Assembly: GCF_004343775.1 (NCBI RefSeq)
Contig: NZ_PTXL01000003.1
Span: forward strand, 620,001 to 684,000
Direction: 5' to 3'
DNA: 64,000 nt
Source of the DNA: Burkholderia sp. SRS-46
GTDB lineage: Bacteria > Pseudomonadota > Gammaproteobacteria > Burkholderiales > Burkholderiaceae
The notes under the pieces were generated by a model. It saw nothing but the letters and a program-made list of their open reading frames with translations. It made no database searches and was not told where the DNA came from. Of the stretch, positions 44,365 through 51,998 are shown in pieces (the stretch's first letter is position 1; the number at the start of each line of letters is the position of its first letter). The translations under genes and the position numbers were made by a program.

Positions 44365-44827
44365 CTGTTTTTGATGTGTCGAGTTCGATGAACGATGTGG
44401 CCCGGGATGCTGACCATGATGCGCCGTGCGATCGCCAACCTGACAACGCCCGTTCAACCGCCTCGCGGATGGATTCGACAAAGTCCGGCCCGACTATGAG
44501 AGAATCCGCGTGTCGCGTAACTGGCGCTAATAGATAGAGAACTATCGGGAAGCGCGACCTTGATCATCTTGCCGCGCGCCTGGGCCGGCTTCCATAACGA
44601 CTAACGCTCAGGAAACATGCGCCCCGGCTTCTTCTGTACCTTCGACGCTGCTCACGGAACGCAGTCGACAACCGCCGACGTCCCGTCGTCCGCCATGGAA
44701 TCGGGACGCGTTGCCCATGCGTGTCTCGCGGGTCTCGACCCGCTTCCCGCTCTTGGGCGACAGTTCGCCCGAATTCCCACTTCCTCGCGTTTCATGACGC
44801 CTATGACGTTGCGGTTCGGAGTGTCGA
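44365..44827. other. Gap without a supported gene
   Basis: About 460 bases between the operator region and pabB. A 76-codon plus-strand frame (from 44617) ends just inside the pabB start and is Pro/Ser-rich without family resemblance; I do not call it. The interval probably contains the pabB promoter and marks the left border of the A/T-richer segment. Confidence 0.5.
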
Positions 44828-45970
44828 GTGCACATTTGCCGCTTTGAAAACGCAATCGAAGACCAGTCGCTCGAGTTGCGCGGATTCGTAAAGAAGGTCA
44901 CGGCAAACACCATCGACGACTTGCCCGCCTCGATCGCCGAGATCGATCGTGCTCAACAGGCGGGCTACTGGGTTGCGCTCAAGTTGTCGTATGCGCTCGG
45001 CGAATGGCTCGAACCGGCGTTGGCGAAGGACCGTCTTCCCGCCGAGGCGGAGCGCGAACCGCGCTTGACTGCGCTCGTCTTCGAACGCGCCGTCCGTGGT
45101 CCGACGTGGAAGCCAGGTCCAGACGACTTGCACGGCAGAATTGTCAGCGCCAGTCCACGCATCGGCTTTGCGGAATACGAGAAGAAAATCTCGGCCATCA
45201 AGCAGAGGATCGAGAACGGGGACGTGTACCAAGTCAACTTCACGTTGCCGGTCGACGTCGAAATCGAGGGCGACCCGGCGTCGCTATACCGGCAATTGAT
45301 TCACCGGCATCCGGTGTCGCATGCGGCCTACATCGACGACGGCGAATCGTTCACGTTGTCGTTGTCGCCGGAGCTGTTCGTGTCGCGCACCAATGGCACC
45401 CTGACCAGCCGCCCCATGAAAGGTACCGCGCCCAGGCACCCGGATCCGGACCAGGACCGAAGGTCCGCCGACGCACTCGTGGCCAGCGAGAAGGACCGGG
45501 CCGAAAACGCGATGATCGTCGATCTGCTTCGCAACGACCTGGGGAAGATCGCGCGGACGGGCTCGGTCAACGTCGAGAAGTTGTTCGATCTCGAACGCTA
45601 TCCGTCCATCTGGACACTGACTTCCACGATCAAGGCAGAGGTTGGCGAAACCGCTTTCATCGACATACTCCGTGCGCTCTTTCCGTGCGGCTCGGTGGTC
45701 GGTGCGCCCAAGGTCGCCGCGATGCGCTGCATCCGGGAGCTCGAGATCGACGATCGCGGGCTGTATTGCGGCAGCATCGGCTGGTTGGCGCCCGGCGGCG
45801 ATTTTTCCTTGAGTGTTGCCATCCGATCGCTTGTCCTGAATCGCAACGGCACCGGCGTATACGGTGTCGGTGGCGGAATTGTCTTTGATTCCGCGGCGGA
45901 TCTCGAATGGCGCGAATGCCAGTGGAAGTCCCGGGTGTTGGGTGACAGTCACAGCGTAGGGTGGGCGTGA
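44828..45970 (+). CDS. Aminodeoxychorismate synthase component I-like (PabB) chorismate-binding enzyme
   Basis: 380 residues, shorter than E. coli PabB (453) because the N-terminal domain is reduced. The chorismate_bind core is complete: YEKKISAIKQRIENGDVYQV, ELFVSRTNGTLTSRPMKGTA, ENAMIVDLLRNDLGKIARTG, LFPCGSVVGAPKVAAMR and GLYCGSIGWLAPGG. The RPMKGT motif has the Lys that distinguishes ADC synthases from anthranilate synthases (PIAGT). It would convert chorismate plus ammonia to 4-amino-4-deoxychorismate; no glutaminase or lyase partner is encoded alongside. GTG start at 44828 with CGGAG 6 bases before. Likely a pathway-dedicated paralogue beside a DAHP synthase gene. Confidence 0.85.
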   Translation: MHICRFENAIEDQSLELRGFVKKVTANTIDDLPASIAEIDRAQQAGYWVALKLSYALGEWLEPALAKDRLPAEAEREPRLTALVFERAVRGPTWKPGPDDLHGRIVSASPRIGFAEYEKKISAIKQRIENGDVYQVNFTLPVDVEIEGDPASLYRQLIHRHPVSHAAYIDDGESFTLSLSPELFVSRTNGTLTSRPMKGTAPRHPDPDQDRRSADALVASEKDRAENAMIVDLLRNDLGKIARTGSVNVEKLFDLERYPSIWTLTSTIKAEVGETAFIDILRALFPCGSVVGAPKVAAMRCIRELEIDDRGLYCGSIGWLAPGGDFSLSVAIRSLVLNRNGTGVYGVGGGIVFDSAADLEWRECQWKSRVLGDSHSVGWA

Positions 45971-46002
45971 CGGCTCGGCCCGATGCATAGGCGACGGCGC
46001 CC

Positions 46003-46033
46003 GGGCGGCACGTTTGTATTCGCGCTGCCGCCC
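46003..46033. terminator. Hairpin between convergent pabB and lysR
   Basis: GGGCGGCA (46003-46010) pairs perfectly with TGCCGCCC (46026-46033) across a 15-base loop; outer GCCC/GGGC bases can extend it with a bulge. It lies in the 76-base gap between two converging genes, so it probably terminates both, although no clean T-run follows. Confidence 0.5.
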
Positions 46034-46046
46034 ATTCCGGGCAACA

Positions 46047-46955
46047 CTACATCGCTACGCTCTCCACACGGCGTGCGGCCCCGATCGGCGAGTCGAAGCT
46101 TCCGCCCTGTTCCGCGTGACTGCTACACATTCCGGCGGCCGTGCACAACGCATGCTTCACGCGTTCATCGACGGAGCCCGTATACAGCACCACCTCCATC
46201 TCGGGCAAAAGCGGCAGATTGCAACGGCCGCTGACTTCCTCGGCGCCAGCCGGCGCGATTCGACACATCAAGGCCGCAACGCCAAGCCCCGCGGACACCG
46301 CGGCGTACACGGCGCTCGCGGTCTCGCCGACAAATGCTTCAATCCACGGAATGGTGGCTTCGTCGAGTGATCGCAGCGCCATTGCGCGCGTACTGCTGGT
46401 CGCCGGCAAGGATGCCAGGCGCAGCGGTGTGCCCGGCTCGTGGGTCCATTCCGGCGTCGCGTACCAGCCGAGTCGCTCACGCATGATCGTGTAGCCATCG
46501 CTCCGCCCCTCCACGCGCGGGACGATCACTGCGTCCAGACGCCCGCTACCGAGATCGTCCAGCATCTGGCGTGAATGGCCGACACGTACCTCGATCGCCA
46601 GCGCGGGATCGTATTGGCGGAGCGCGGACAGCAATAGCGCCAGCTCCCGGTCGACCAGGTGATAGCTCGCGCCGAGCACGAGCCGCGCATGGCGTAACGT
46701 TGGCCCGCGTAGTGCGCGATCGTGCGCGGCGATGAACTCGCTCGCCGCGTTGATGAAGACTTTTCCTTCGCTGGACAAGCCGACTCGTCGCGGCGTGCGA
46801 TCCAGCAATCGGTACCCGAGGCGTTCTTCCAATCGTTTCAATTTGACGCTCACTACGCCTTGGGTTGTGTCCAGATAGTGAGCGGCTTTTGTGAAGCTCT
46901 CAAATTCTGCCACCAATAAGAATGCACGTACGGCATCGACATCGAGCGAGATCAT
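46047..46955 (-). CDS. LysR family transcriptional regulator
   Basis: 302 residues. HTH: DAVRAFLLVAEFESFTKAAH then YLDTTQGVVSVKLKRLEERL; the PRRVGLSSEGKVFINAASEF wing follows. Effector domain with SSTRAMALRSLDEATIPWIE and the glycine-rich AAVSAGLGVAAL. ATG 46955 has AGGATG upstream; a TTG at 46961 is less likely. It is divergent from the DAHP synthase operon across a 477-base A/T-rich gap and convergent with pabB, so it is placed to control the locus. Confidence 0.92.
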   Translation of the reverse strand: MISLDVDAVRAFLLVAEFESFTKAAHYLDTTQGVVSVKLKRLEERLGYRLLDRTPRRVGLSSEGKVFINAASEFIAAHDRALRGPTLRHARLVLGASYHLVDRELALLLSALRQYDPALAIEVRVGHSRQMLDDLGSGRLDAVIVPRVEGRSDGYTIMRERLGWYATPEWTHEPGTPLRLASLPATSSTRAMALRSLDEATIPWIEAFVGETASAVYAAVSAGLGVAALMCRIAPAGAEEVSGRCNLPLLPEMEVVLYTGSVDERVKHALCTAAGMCSSHAEQGGSFDSPIGAARRVESVAM

Positions 46956-47432
46956 CGCCAATCATCCTGGTTTGTTGTGACTGAAATAGTCATCGCGATA
47001 TTCATTGAATACACATTGACTGCCATAATTTCATCAACCGACCACGAAGCAATGTTGTGCAAATGAAAGGGTTGGATGCTCAATGCACACGTCAATTAGT
47101 TCGCTTTAAATAATATCAGCTAATGATCGACCCTCTCTGGACGGAAAGAGGGAAGCTTCGAACCGTCGAGGAATAGCAAGTCGAATTTTCCGGCAAGGTT
47201 CATTTCGCCGGGTCCGCCATCGACTCGGATGCGAGTCCTGTGACTTCTATCAGGAATCAGAGGCGGAATGGTCGGTATGGTCAGGAAAATCCTCTTGTAG
47301 ATCATTCCACACTGCAAGGCGCCGTTGCACGAATCGAAATTGCGGACAAAGTGGCTCCGAGGTTCGCGATGTCAATATTCCTGAGTCAACTGATTTTTAA
47401 GGTTTCCGGGAAAATTATCTGAGAGGATTCCG
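46956..47432. other. A/T-rich divergent intergenic region
   Basis: A 477-base gap between lysR and the DAHP synthase gene, strikingly A/T-rich for this genome. It contains TTGACT near 47016, a CCCTCT/AGAGGG hairpin (47131-47152) and, on the minus strand, a 65-codon frame (47317-47120) ending FLDGSKLPSFRPERVDH that looks more protein-like than random but matches nothing I know. It could be a gene remnant, a leader or simply a long promoter region. Confidence 0.4.
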
Positions 47433-48677
47433 TTGAGCGATCACTGCCACGATTGGAAATATGTGACCACACCGGTGAACTTGAAGCGCGAATGGCCGAT
47501 TTCCGATCGCGATGCGCGCTTTATCGCCGAGTCGCGCGCGGCCATCGGTCGAATCCTGCATGGTGATGACGATCGTCTACTCGTGATTGTCGGACCCTGT
47601 TCCATACACGATCCAGTTGCGGCGCTCGACTACGCAGCGCGACTCTCGGCATTGAGGCGGGCCGTGGGTCGAGATCTCGAGATCGTGATGCGCACCTACT
47701 TCGAGAAACCCCGAACCAGCCTCGGCTGGAAAGGCTTGATCAACGATCCGCACCTCGACGAATCGCACGACATCGACGCCGGCTTGCGAATGGCCCGCAA
47801 GCTGCTGGTCGACGTAACGGCGCACGCATTGCCAGTTGCCATGGAGTTCCTGGGCATCATCGACCAGCACTATTTCGCGGATTGCGTGTCGTGGGGCGCG
47901 ATTGGCGCGCGCACGACCGAATCGCAGCTCCATCGCGAAATGGCCTCGGGCCTGCCTTGCCCGATCGGATTCAAGAATGGTACGGACGGCGATATCGGCA
48001 TTGCCATTGATGCAATTCGCGCGGCACGGCACCCGCATCACTTCCTCGGCGTCAATGAGGAGGGGCGGGTGATCGCACGAATGACAAGTGGAAACCCGGG
48101 CGGCCATCTCGTGTTGCGAGGTAGCAAAATCCCGAATTACGACGCTCGAAGCGTCACGACCGCCTGCGACGAACTTGCATCCCACGCGATGTCGCCGCGT
48201 GTCGTCATCGATGTCAGCCACGGCAACAGCGGCAAGATGCATGAGAACCAGATATCGGTCGGCGCATCGCTCGCAGCACGCATTGCTGTCGGCGACACGC
48301 ATATTGCCGGCGTAATGATCGAATCGAATCTGATCGCCGGGCGTCAGATTCCGAGCACCGGTCGCGCACTCACGTATGGCCAGAGCATCACCGACGCATG
48401 CATCGGCTGGGACGACACGGTGAAGGTGGTCGAATGCCTGGCGGACGCCGTCCGTACGCGCCGGCGCATGGTCGATGCCGCAGCCGCTGGCCATCGCGTG
48501 ACGCCAAACCAAAGCGGCGCGACGCCGATCGCCATCACACCCGACAAGCGAACCGCCGCTCCAGCACTGGACCTTTCCGGCAGGTATTCGGCGGACCCCT
48601 TAACGCAAGTGCTGCTCGCGCCTACGGGCGACAGCGCATACCTGAACCAGCCTGCCGATCATGCAGAGCACCAATGA
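47433..48677 (+). CDS. 3-deoxy-7-phosphoheptulonate (DAHP) synthase, class I
   Basis: 414 residues, AroF/AroG type with a C-terminal extension of about 50 residues. Motifs: VIVGPCSIHDPVAALDYAAR, MRTYFEKPRTSLGWKGLIND, SWGAIGARTTESQLHREMAS, PIGFKNGTDG, and VIDVSHGNSGK (metal and phosphate ligands). It condenses PEP and erythrose-4-phosphate, the first step of the shikimate pathway. The Ser of the GLS(C/M)P feedback loop in E. coli AroG/AroF is Pro here (SGLPCPIGF), a position whose change relieves feedback in AroG. TTG start at 47433 with GAGAGGA; a second, pathway-dedicated copy is likely. Overlaps the exporter gene by 17 bases. Confidence 0.92.
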   Translation: MSDHCHDWKYVTTPVNLKREWPISDRDARFIAESRAAIGRILHGDDDRLLVIVGPCSIHDPVAALDYAARLSALRRAVGRDLEIVMRTYFEKPRTSLGWKGLINDPHLDESHDIDAGLRMARKLLVDVTAHALPVAMEFLGIIDQHYFADCVSWGAIGARTTESQLHREMASGLPCPIGFKNGTDGDIGIAIDAIRAARHPHHFLGVNEEGRVIARMTSGNPGGHLVLRGSKIPNYDARSVTTACDELASHAMSPRVVIDVSHGNSGKMHENQISVGASLAARIAVGDTHIAGVMIESNLIAGRQIPSTGRALTYGQSITDACIGWDDTVKVVECLADAVRTRRRMVDAAAAGHRVTPNQSGATPIAITPDKRTAAPALDLSGRYSADPLTQVLLAPTGDSAYLNQPADHAEHQ

Positions 48678-49656
48678 AGCGACATCCTCCGTTGAGGATA
48701 CCTCATCGTTGTCGCCAGCACGCAATCGCGATTTCAAATCGGGACCAAACGTGCCGTCAGCGACGTCGAACGCCAAAACGGCGGGCACACCCTATGCCGT
48801 CGCCATGCTGTGGCTCGCGATACACGTTACCTGCTTTTCGGCGAACGCCGTTGCAGTGAAGGCATCGAGCCTGACGCTAACGATTCTGCAGATCATTTTC
48901 TTCCGTTCGCTGGCGACCCTGGCCTGCGCGTCGATCACGCAATCGGCCCGTGCACAGATCTACGCGTCCTTCAGATCGGAAGCGTTGCGACTACTGGTCA
49001 TCCGGGCCGTCGCGGGATTCTTTGGAATTTATGGTGTCTTCTACACGATCTCCGTACTGCCGGTTCCGGTTGCGATGACGCTGACGGGCATCACCCCGGT
49101 GTTCGTCATTTTCATCGAAGCATTTTTCACGAAAGAAAGAATAAGAAAGGAAATCTTGTTCTATGCGCTGTTCGCCATCTTTTCGATCTACCTGACCACC
49201 GATCAAGGGCACGTGGGTGGATTGACCAACATCAACCCATTGGACGTTGCAATCGGCCTGGCGTCGGGCGCGCTCGTCGCGGTGTCCTTCGTATCGGTGC
49301 GGTTCGCGGTCCAGAAGGTGGGGACCAACGCCGTGGTCTTTTGGTTTGGGCTGGGTAAATTATTCGGTGCACTGATGTTCGGCGGAAGTGCGATCTTCGT
49401 CGCCCGCTATACGCCGCGCGAGGTGTTGCTGCTCGGGTTGATATGCATGCTCGGTGCGTCGTCCGATTTCGCGAAGACGGCGGCTTACCGCTATGGGCGC
49501 GCCTGGATCATCAGCATGCTGTCGCTGCTCGCGATTCCTGCCTCTGGCGTTCTGGCATTCATGTTCCTGCAAGAGAGACTGCTGCCGAATCAATGGCTGG
49601 GGATTTTCATGATGCTTGCATCACTGTCCGTCATCACATACAGGAGAAACGCATAG
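48661..49656 (+). CDS. EamA/DMT family exporter
   Basis: 331 residues, about ten helices in two EamA repeats (VAMLWLAIHVTCFSANAVAV, RSLATLACASIT, VAGFFGIYGVFYTISVLPVP, then LASGALVAVSFVSVRFAVQK and SLLAIPASGVLAFMFLQERL). The first 45 residues are a Ser/Asn/Thr-rich cytosolic tail. Drug/metabolite transporters of this family export amino acids, aromatic compounds or drugs. Its start lies inside the end of the DAHP synthase gene, so supply of precursor and export of product appear coupled. Confidence 0.88.
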   Translation: MQSTNEATSSVEDTSSLSPARNRDFKSGPNVPSATSNAKTAGTPYAVAMLWLAIHVTCFSANAVAVKASSLTLTILQIIFFRSLATLACASITQSARAQIYASFRSEALRLLVIRAVAGFFGIYGVFYTISVLPVPVAMTLTGITPVFVIFIEAFFTKERIRKEILFYALFAIFSIYLTTDQGHVGGLTNINPLDVAIGLASGALVAVSFVSVRFAVQKVGTNAVVFWFGLGKLFGALMFGGSAIFVARYTPREVLLLGLICMLGASSDFAKTAAYRYGRAWIISMLSLLAIPASGVLAFMFLQERLLPNQWLGIFMMLASLSVITYRRNA

Positions 49657-49713
49657 CCGGACACTTCAGGGGCATGGTGGTTTCAATAAATAATTCAACA
49701 TTCCGAGAGAAGC

Positions 49714-50487
49714 ATGCACTTGCCATACAAATTCAAGAAGCTGGACATCGCTATCGACGTCGCATCGATCAGGGCGGAAATCGAACAACTCGAATGTCCT
49801 TGGGGGCGCCACGGTTTTCATGAAACCGGACACGACGTCATCCCGTTGCTGAGTACGAACGGCGTGCTGTTCAACGCCGATGGCACACGCAACAACGCGC
49901 TTGTTCCGCCGTTCCTGCCGACGGAGTTCCTGCAGAAGATGCCGCGTACCCGGGACATCATCTACTCGTTCGGCATCCAGCCACAGCGCGTACGCATTGC
50001 CAAGATGAAAGTCGGAGACATCATCAATCCACATCGCGACCTTCATCCGAACTGGTACAACAAGGTGCGTGTCCATATCCCGATCGACACCAATGAGGAT
50101 GTGCGCTTCCATGTGTGGGAAATGAACGACGAACTGCGTGCCGAAGAGCGGACTGACTTCCACATGAGCGCCGGTAATTGCTGGATCCTCGATACATGGC
50201 GTGTCCATGCCGTGACCAACTTTTCCAACGTGGACAGAACCCACCTGATCATTGATCTGGAACCTCGCGGACGATTGTTCGAGGCGATGTTCGACGACGT
50301 GTCGGAACCGGACATGCGCAAATGTCTTTCCTACGAATATCCTCGAACCTACTCGACGGATTCGGACACGCTGCAATGGCTGACCGCGGGACAGCTCGAT
50401 GTGGGTGTGCAGCTCTGGAATACTTCGATCGTGAGCAAGAACCCTCAAGTCGGAAAATACAAGCACCACAGCGAATTCTGGAAGTAA
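49714..50487 (+). CDS. Aspartyl/asparaginyl beta-hydroxylase-like Fe(II)/2-oxoglutarate oxygenase
   Basis: 257 residues. A double-stranded beta-helix oxygenase with the metal triad visible: His107-x-Asp109 in IINPHRDLHPNWYNKVRVH and His165 in DTWRVHAVTNFS, plus Arg175 (NVDRTHLIIDLE) to bind 2-oxoglutarate. The layout resembles free-amino-acid hydroxylases such as L-proline cis-4-hydroxylase as well as Asp/Asn hydroxylases. It uses O2 and 2-oxoglutarate to hydroxylate an unknown amino-acid-like substrate. It is 57 bases after the exporter in the same direction, so it is probably the tailoring enzyme of this locus. Confidence 0.8.
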   Translation: MHLPYKFKKLDIAIDVASIRAEIEQLECPWGRHGFHETGHDVIPLLSTNGVLFNADGTRNNALVPPFLPTEFLQKMPRTRDIIYSFGIQPQRVRIAKMKVGDIINPHRDLHPNWYNKVRVHIPIDTNEDVRFHVWEMNDELRAEERTDFHMSAGNCWILDTWRVHAVTNFSNVDRTHLIIDLEPRGRLFEAMFDDVSEPDMRKCLSYEYPRTYSTDSDTLQWLTAGQLDVGVQLWNTSIVSKNPQVGKYKHHSEFWK

Positions 50488-50875
50488 TCCCGGCGGAGGG
50501 TGGACCGGCGTTGTCACCTTGGCAACCACGCGACACATCAAGGCGCTGTGTGCCCAGGCCCCACACGCGCTCGCGCTTGCGCTCGTGACCTGCCCCAGTG
50601 AGTCGCCGGATACCCGGCAATTGTCCACCAAAACGCGACAGCGAATCCGATTTAAACGGATTGATGATTTCTGCTGAGACAGTAGACTGCACTCGTGCTT
50701 CGCCAGATCCGATCCGGCACCGCGCCAACGAGGCGCAACCGGATCGCATCGTCGGCGGCGAGCCGCTCCGGCTGGCCGTTCGATCGTGCGAGGGTGTAGT
50801 CCGTGGCATGCGTGCCCCGTTGCATCGGGATGCCGCCGCCGGACGCGTGAATCCATCAATTCAATGGGGCTTGCA
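50488..50875. other. Gap without a supported gene
   Basis: About 390 bases between the oxygenase and doxX. GC content climbs back to the genomic level around 50700, so this is the probable right border of the A/T-richer segment. I saw no repeats, integrase or tRNA at the border. Confidence 0.5.
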
Positions 50876-51289
50876 ATGCGTTACGTTTCGCTGGAATCGA
50901 AGAAGGATGGGCTGCTGCTGGCGGCTCGCGTGCTGATGATGGTGCTGTTCGTGCTGTTCGGCTGGCAGAAGCTCACCGGCTTCTCGGGCACCGTCGCCTA
51001 CATGGCGTCGACCGGCTCGCCGTCGCCCGAACTGTCCGCGGTGATCGCCGTCGCGCTCGAACTGGCCGGCGGCCTGCTGATCGCCATCGGCTTCTACACG
51101 CGGCCGCTCGCGCTGCTGTTCGCGGCCTATACGCTCGCCACCGCGTTCATCGGGCACCGCTACTGGTCGCTGCAAGGGATGGAGCAGTACCTCGCAATGA
51201 TCAACTTCTACAAGAACATCAGCATCATCGGCGGCCTGTTGCTGCTCGCGCTGACTGGCCCGGGCAAGTACTCGCTCGACAGGAAGTAA
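50876..51289 (+). CDS. DoxX family membrane protein
   Basis: 137 residues, four predicted helices (LLAARVLMMVLFVLFGWQKL, AVIAVALELAGGLLIAIGF, LALLFAAYTLATAFIGHRYW, SIIGGLLLLALTGPG). The GWQKLTGF near TM1 is typical of DoxX/DoxD-type proteins, which are linked to quinone or thiol redox functions but are mostly uncharacterised. ATG at 50876 has GGGG 6 bases upstream; an in-frame ATG at 50864 is possible. Followed by a good intrinsic terminator. Confidence 0.9.
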   Translation: MRYVSLESKKDGLLLAARVLMMVLFVLFGWQKLTGFSGTVAYMASTGSPSPELSAVIAVALELAGGLLIAIGFYTRPLALLFAAYTLATAFIGHRYWSLQGMEQYLAMINFYKNISIIGGLLLLALTGPGKYSLDRK

Positions 51290-51373
51290 TACCGCATCGC
51301 ATCGGCGACGATGCGACAGGCCCGGTGTGAACCGAACCCCGGAAGCGGGACGGTTGAGGAATGCCAGGCCAAG

Positions 51374-51414
51374 AAGGGCTGAGTTCCGTACTGCACAGGA
51401 CTCAGCCCTTTTGT
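51374..51414 (+). terminator. Rho-independent terminator after doxX
   Basis: AAGGGCTGAG (51374-51383) pairs perfectly with CTCAGCCCTT (51401-51410); inner TCC/GGA can extend the stem. TTTTGTT follows. Placed 85 bases past the doxX stop. Confidence 0.85.
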
Positions 51415-51519
51415 TCGTGAAGTTGCCGCAAAACTCACTCTCTGATCGGTCCAGGATTCCTAAAGCGGATCAACCAGCACTACACGGGCGACACGGAGCT
51501 TCTGGACATCGGTGCGCCG

Positions 51520-51909
51520 TTGGCCCGCAAGCTCGGGTTGACGCGCATCGGCATTCATCATGTCCGGCTGTTGCCTGGGCGCCGCACCTCGTACCCACAC
51601 GCGGAAAGCGCGGAGGAGGAGTTTGCCTATGTGCTCGAGGGCACGCCGGATGTCTGGATCGACGGCAACCTGCACCGGCTGAAGCCGGGTGATGCCGTCG
51701 CCTTTCCCGCCGGCACCGGCATTTGCCACACCTTCCTGAACAACACCCGCGAGGAAGTGCGGCTGATCGTGGTCGGCGAGACGGCGAAGCCCGAGAATCG
51801 CATTCGCTATCCGATGAACGAAGCGTACGAAGCGACGCGCAAGGATCGCTGGACGGATTGGCCCGAACGGCCGATCGGGCCGCATGACGGCAAGGCGCGC
51901 GTCGAATGA
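51520..51909 (+). CDS. Cupin-domain protein, 5' end uncertain
   Basis: A single-cupin protein: GIHHVRLLPGRRTSYPHAES, EEEFAYVLEGTPDVWIDGNL (metal-ligand His and Glu), LKPGDAVAFPAGTGICHTF (distal His). The TTG at 51520 gives 129 residues, but coding similarity continues upstream in the same frame (HYTGDTELLDIGAPLAR, from about 51454) back to a stop at about 51418, and there is no ATG, GTG or TTG in that stretch. The true start may therefore be a rare codon, or the start codon was lost. Function unknown; it lies directly after the doxX terminator, so it needs its own promoter. Confidence 0.65.
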   Translation: MARKLGLTRIGIHHVRLLPGRRTSYPHAESAEEEFAYVLEGTPDVWIDGNLHRLKPGDAVAFPAGTGICHTFLNNTREEVRLIVVGETAKPENRIRYPMNEAYEATRKDRWTDWPERPIGPHDGKARVE

Positions 51910-51998
51910 CGCGTTCGCACACGCCCGGCAGCAGCCTCCTGGCCTTTTCCGGCGCGGTACTCCGTCCCGCTTCGAGCCGGGGCATGCCGGCGAGCGGC

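Noticed and set aside
44608..44913. Small frames on both strands before pabB
   Set aside because: Ser/Arg/Pro-rich, overlapping each other and the pabB start, without family features or ribosome-binding sites.
44212..50876. Search for integrase, transposase, tRNA or flanking repeats at the borders of the A/T-richer segment
   Set aside because: None seen by eye, so the segment is described as compositionally distinct rather than called a genomic island with defined ends.
50598..50936. Plus-strand frame between the oxygenase and doxX
   Set aside because: No domain resemblance, and it overlaps the doxX start in another phase.
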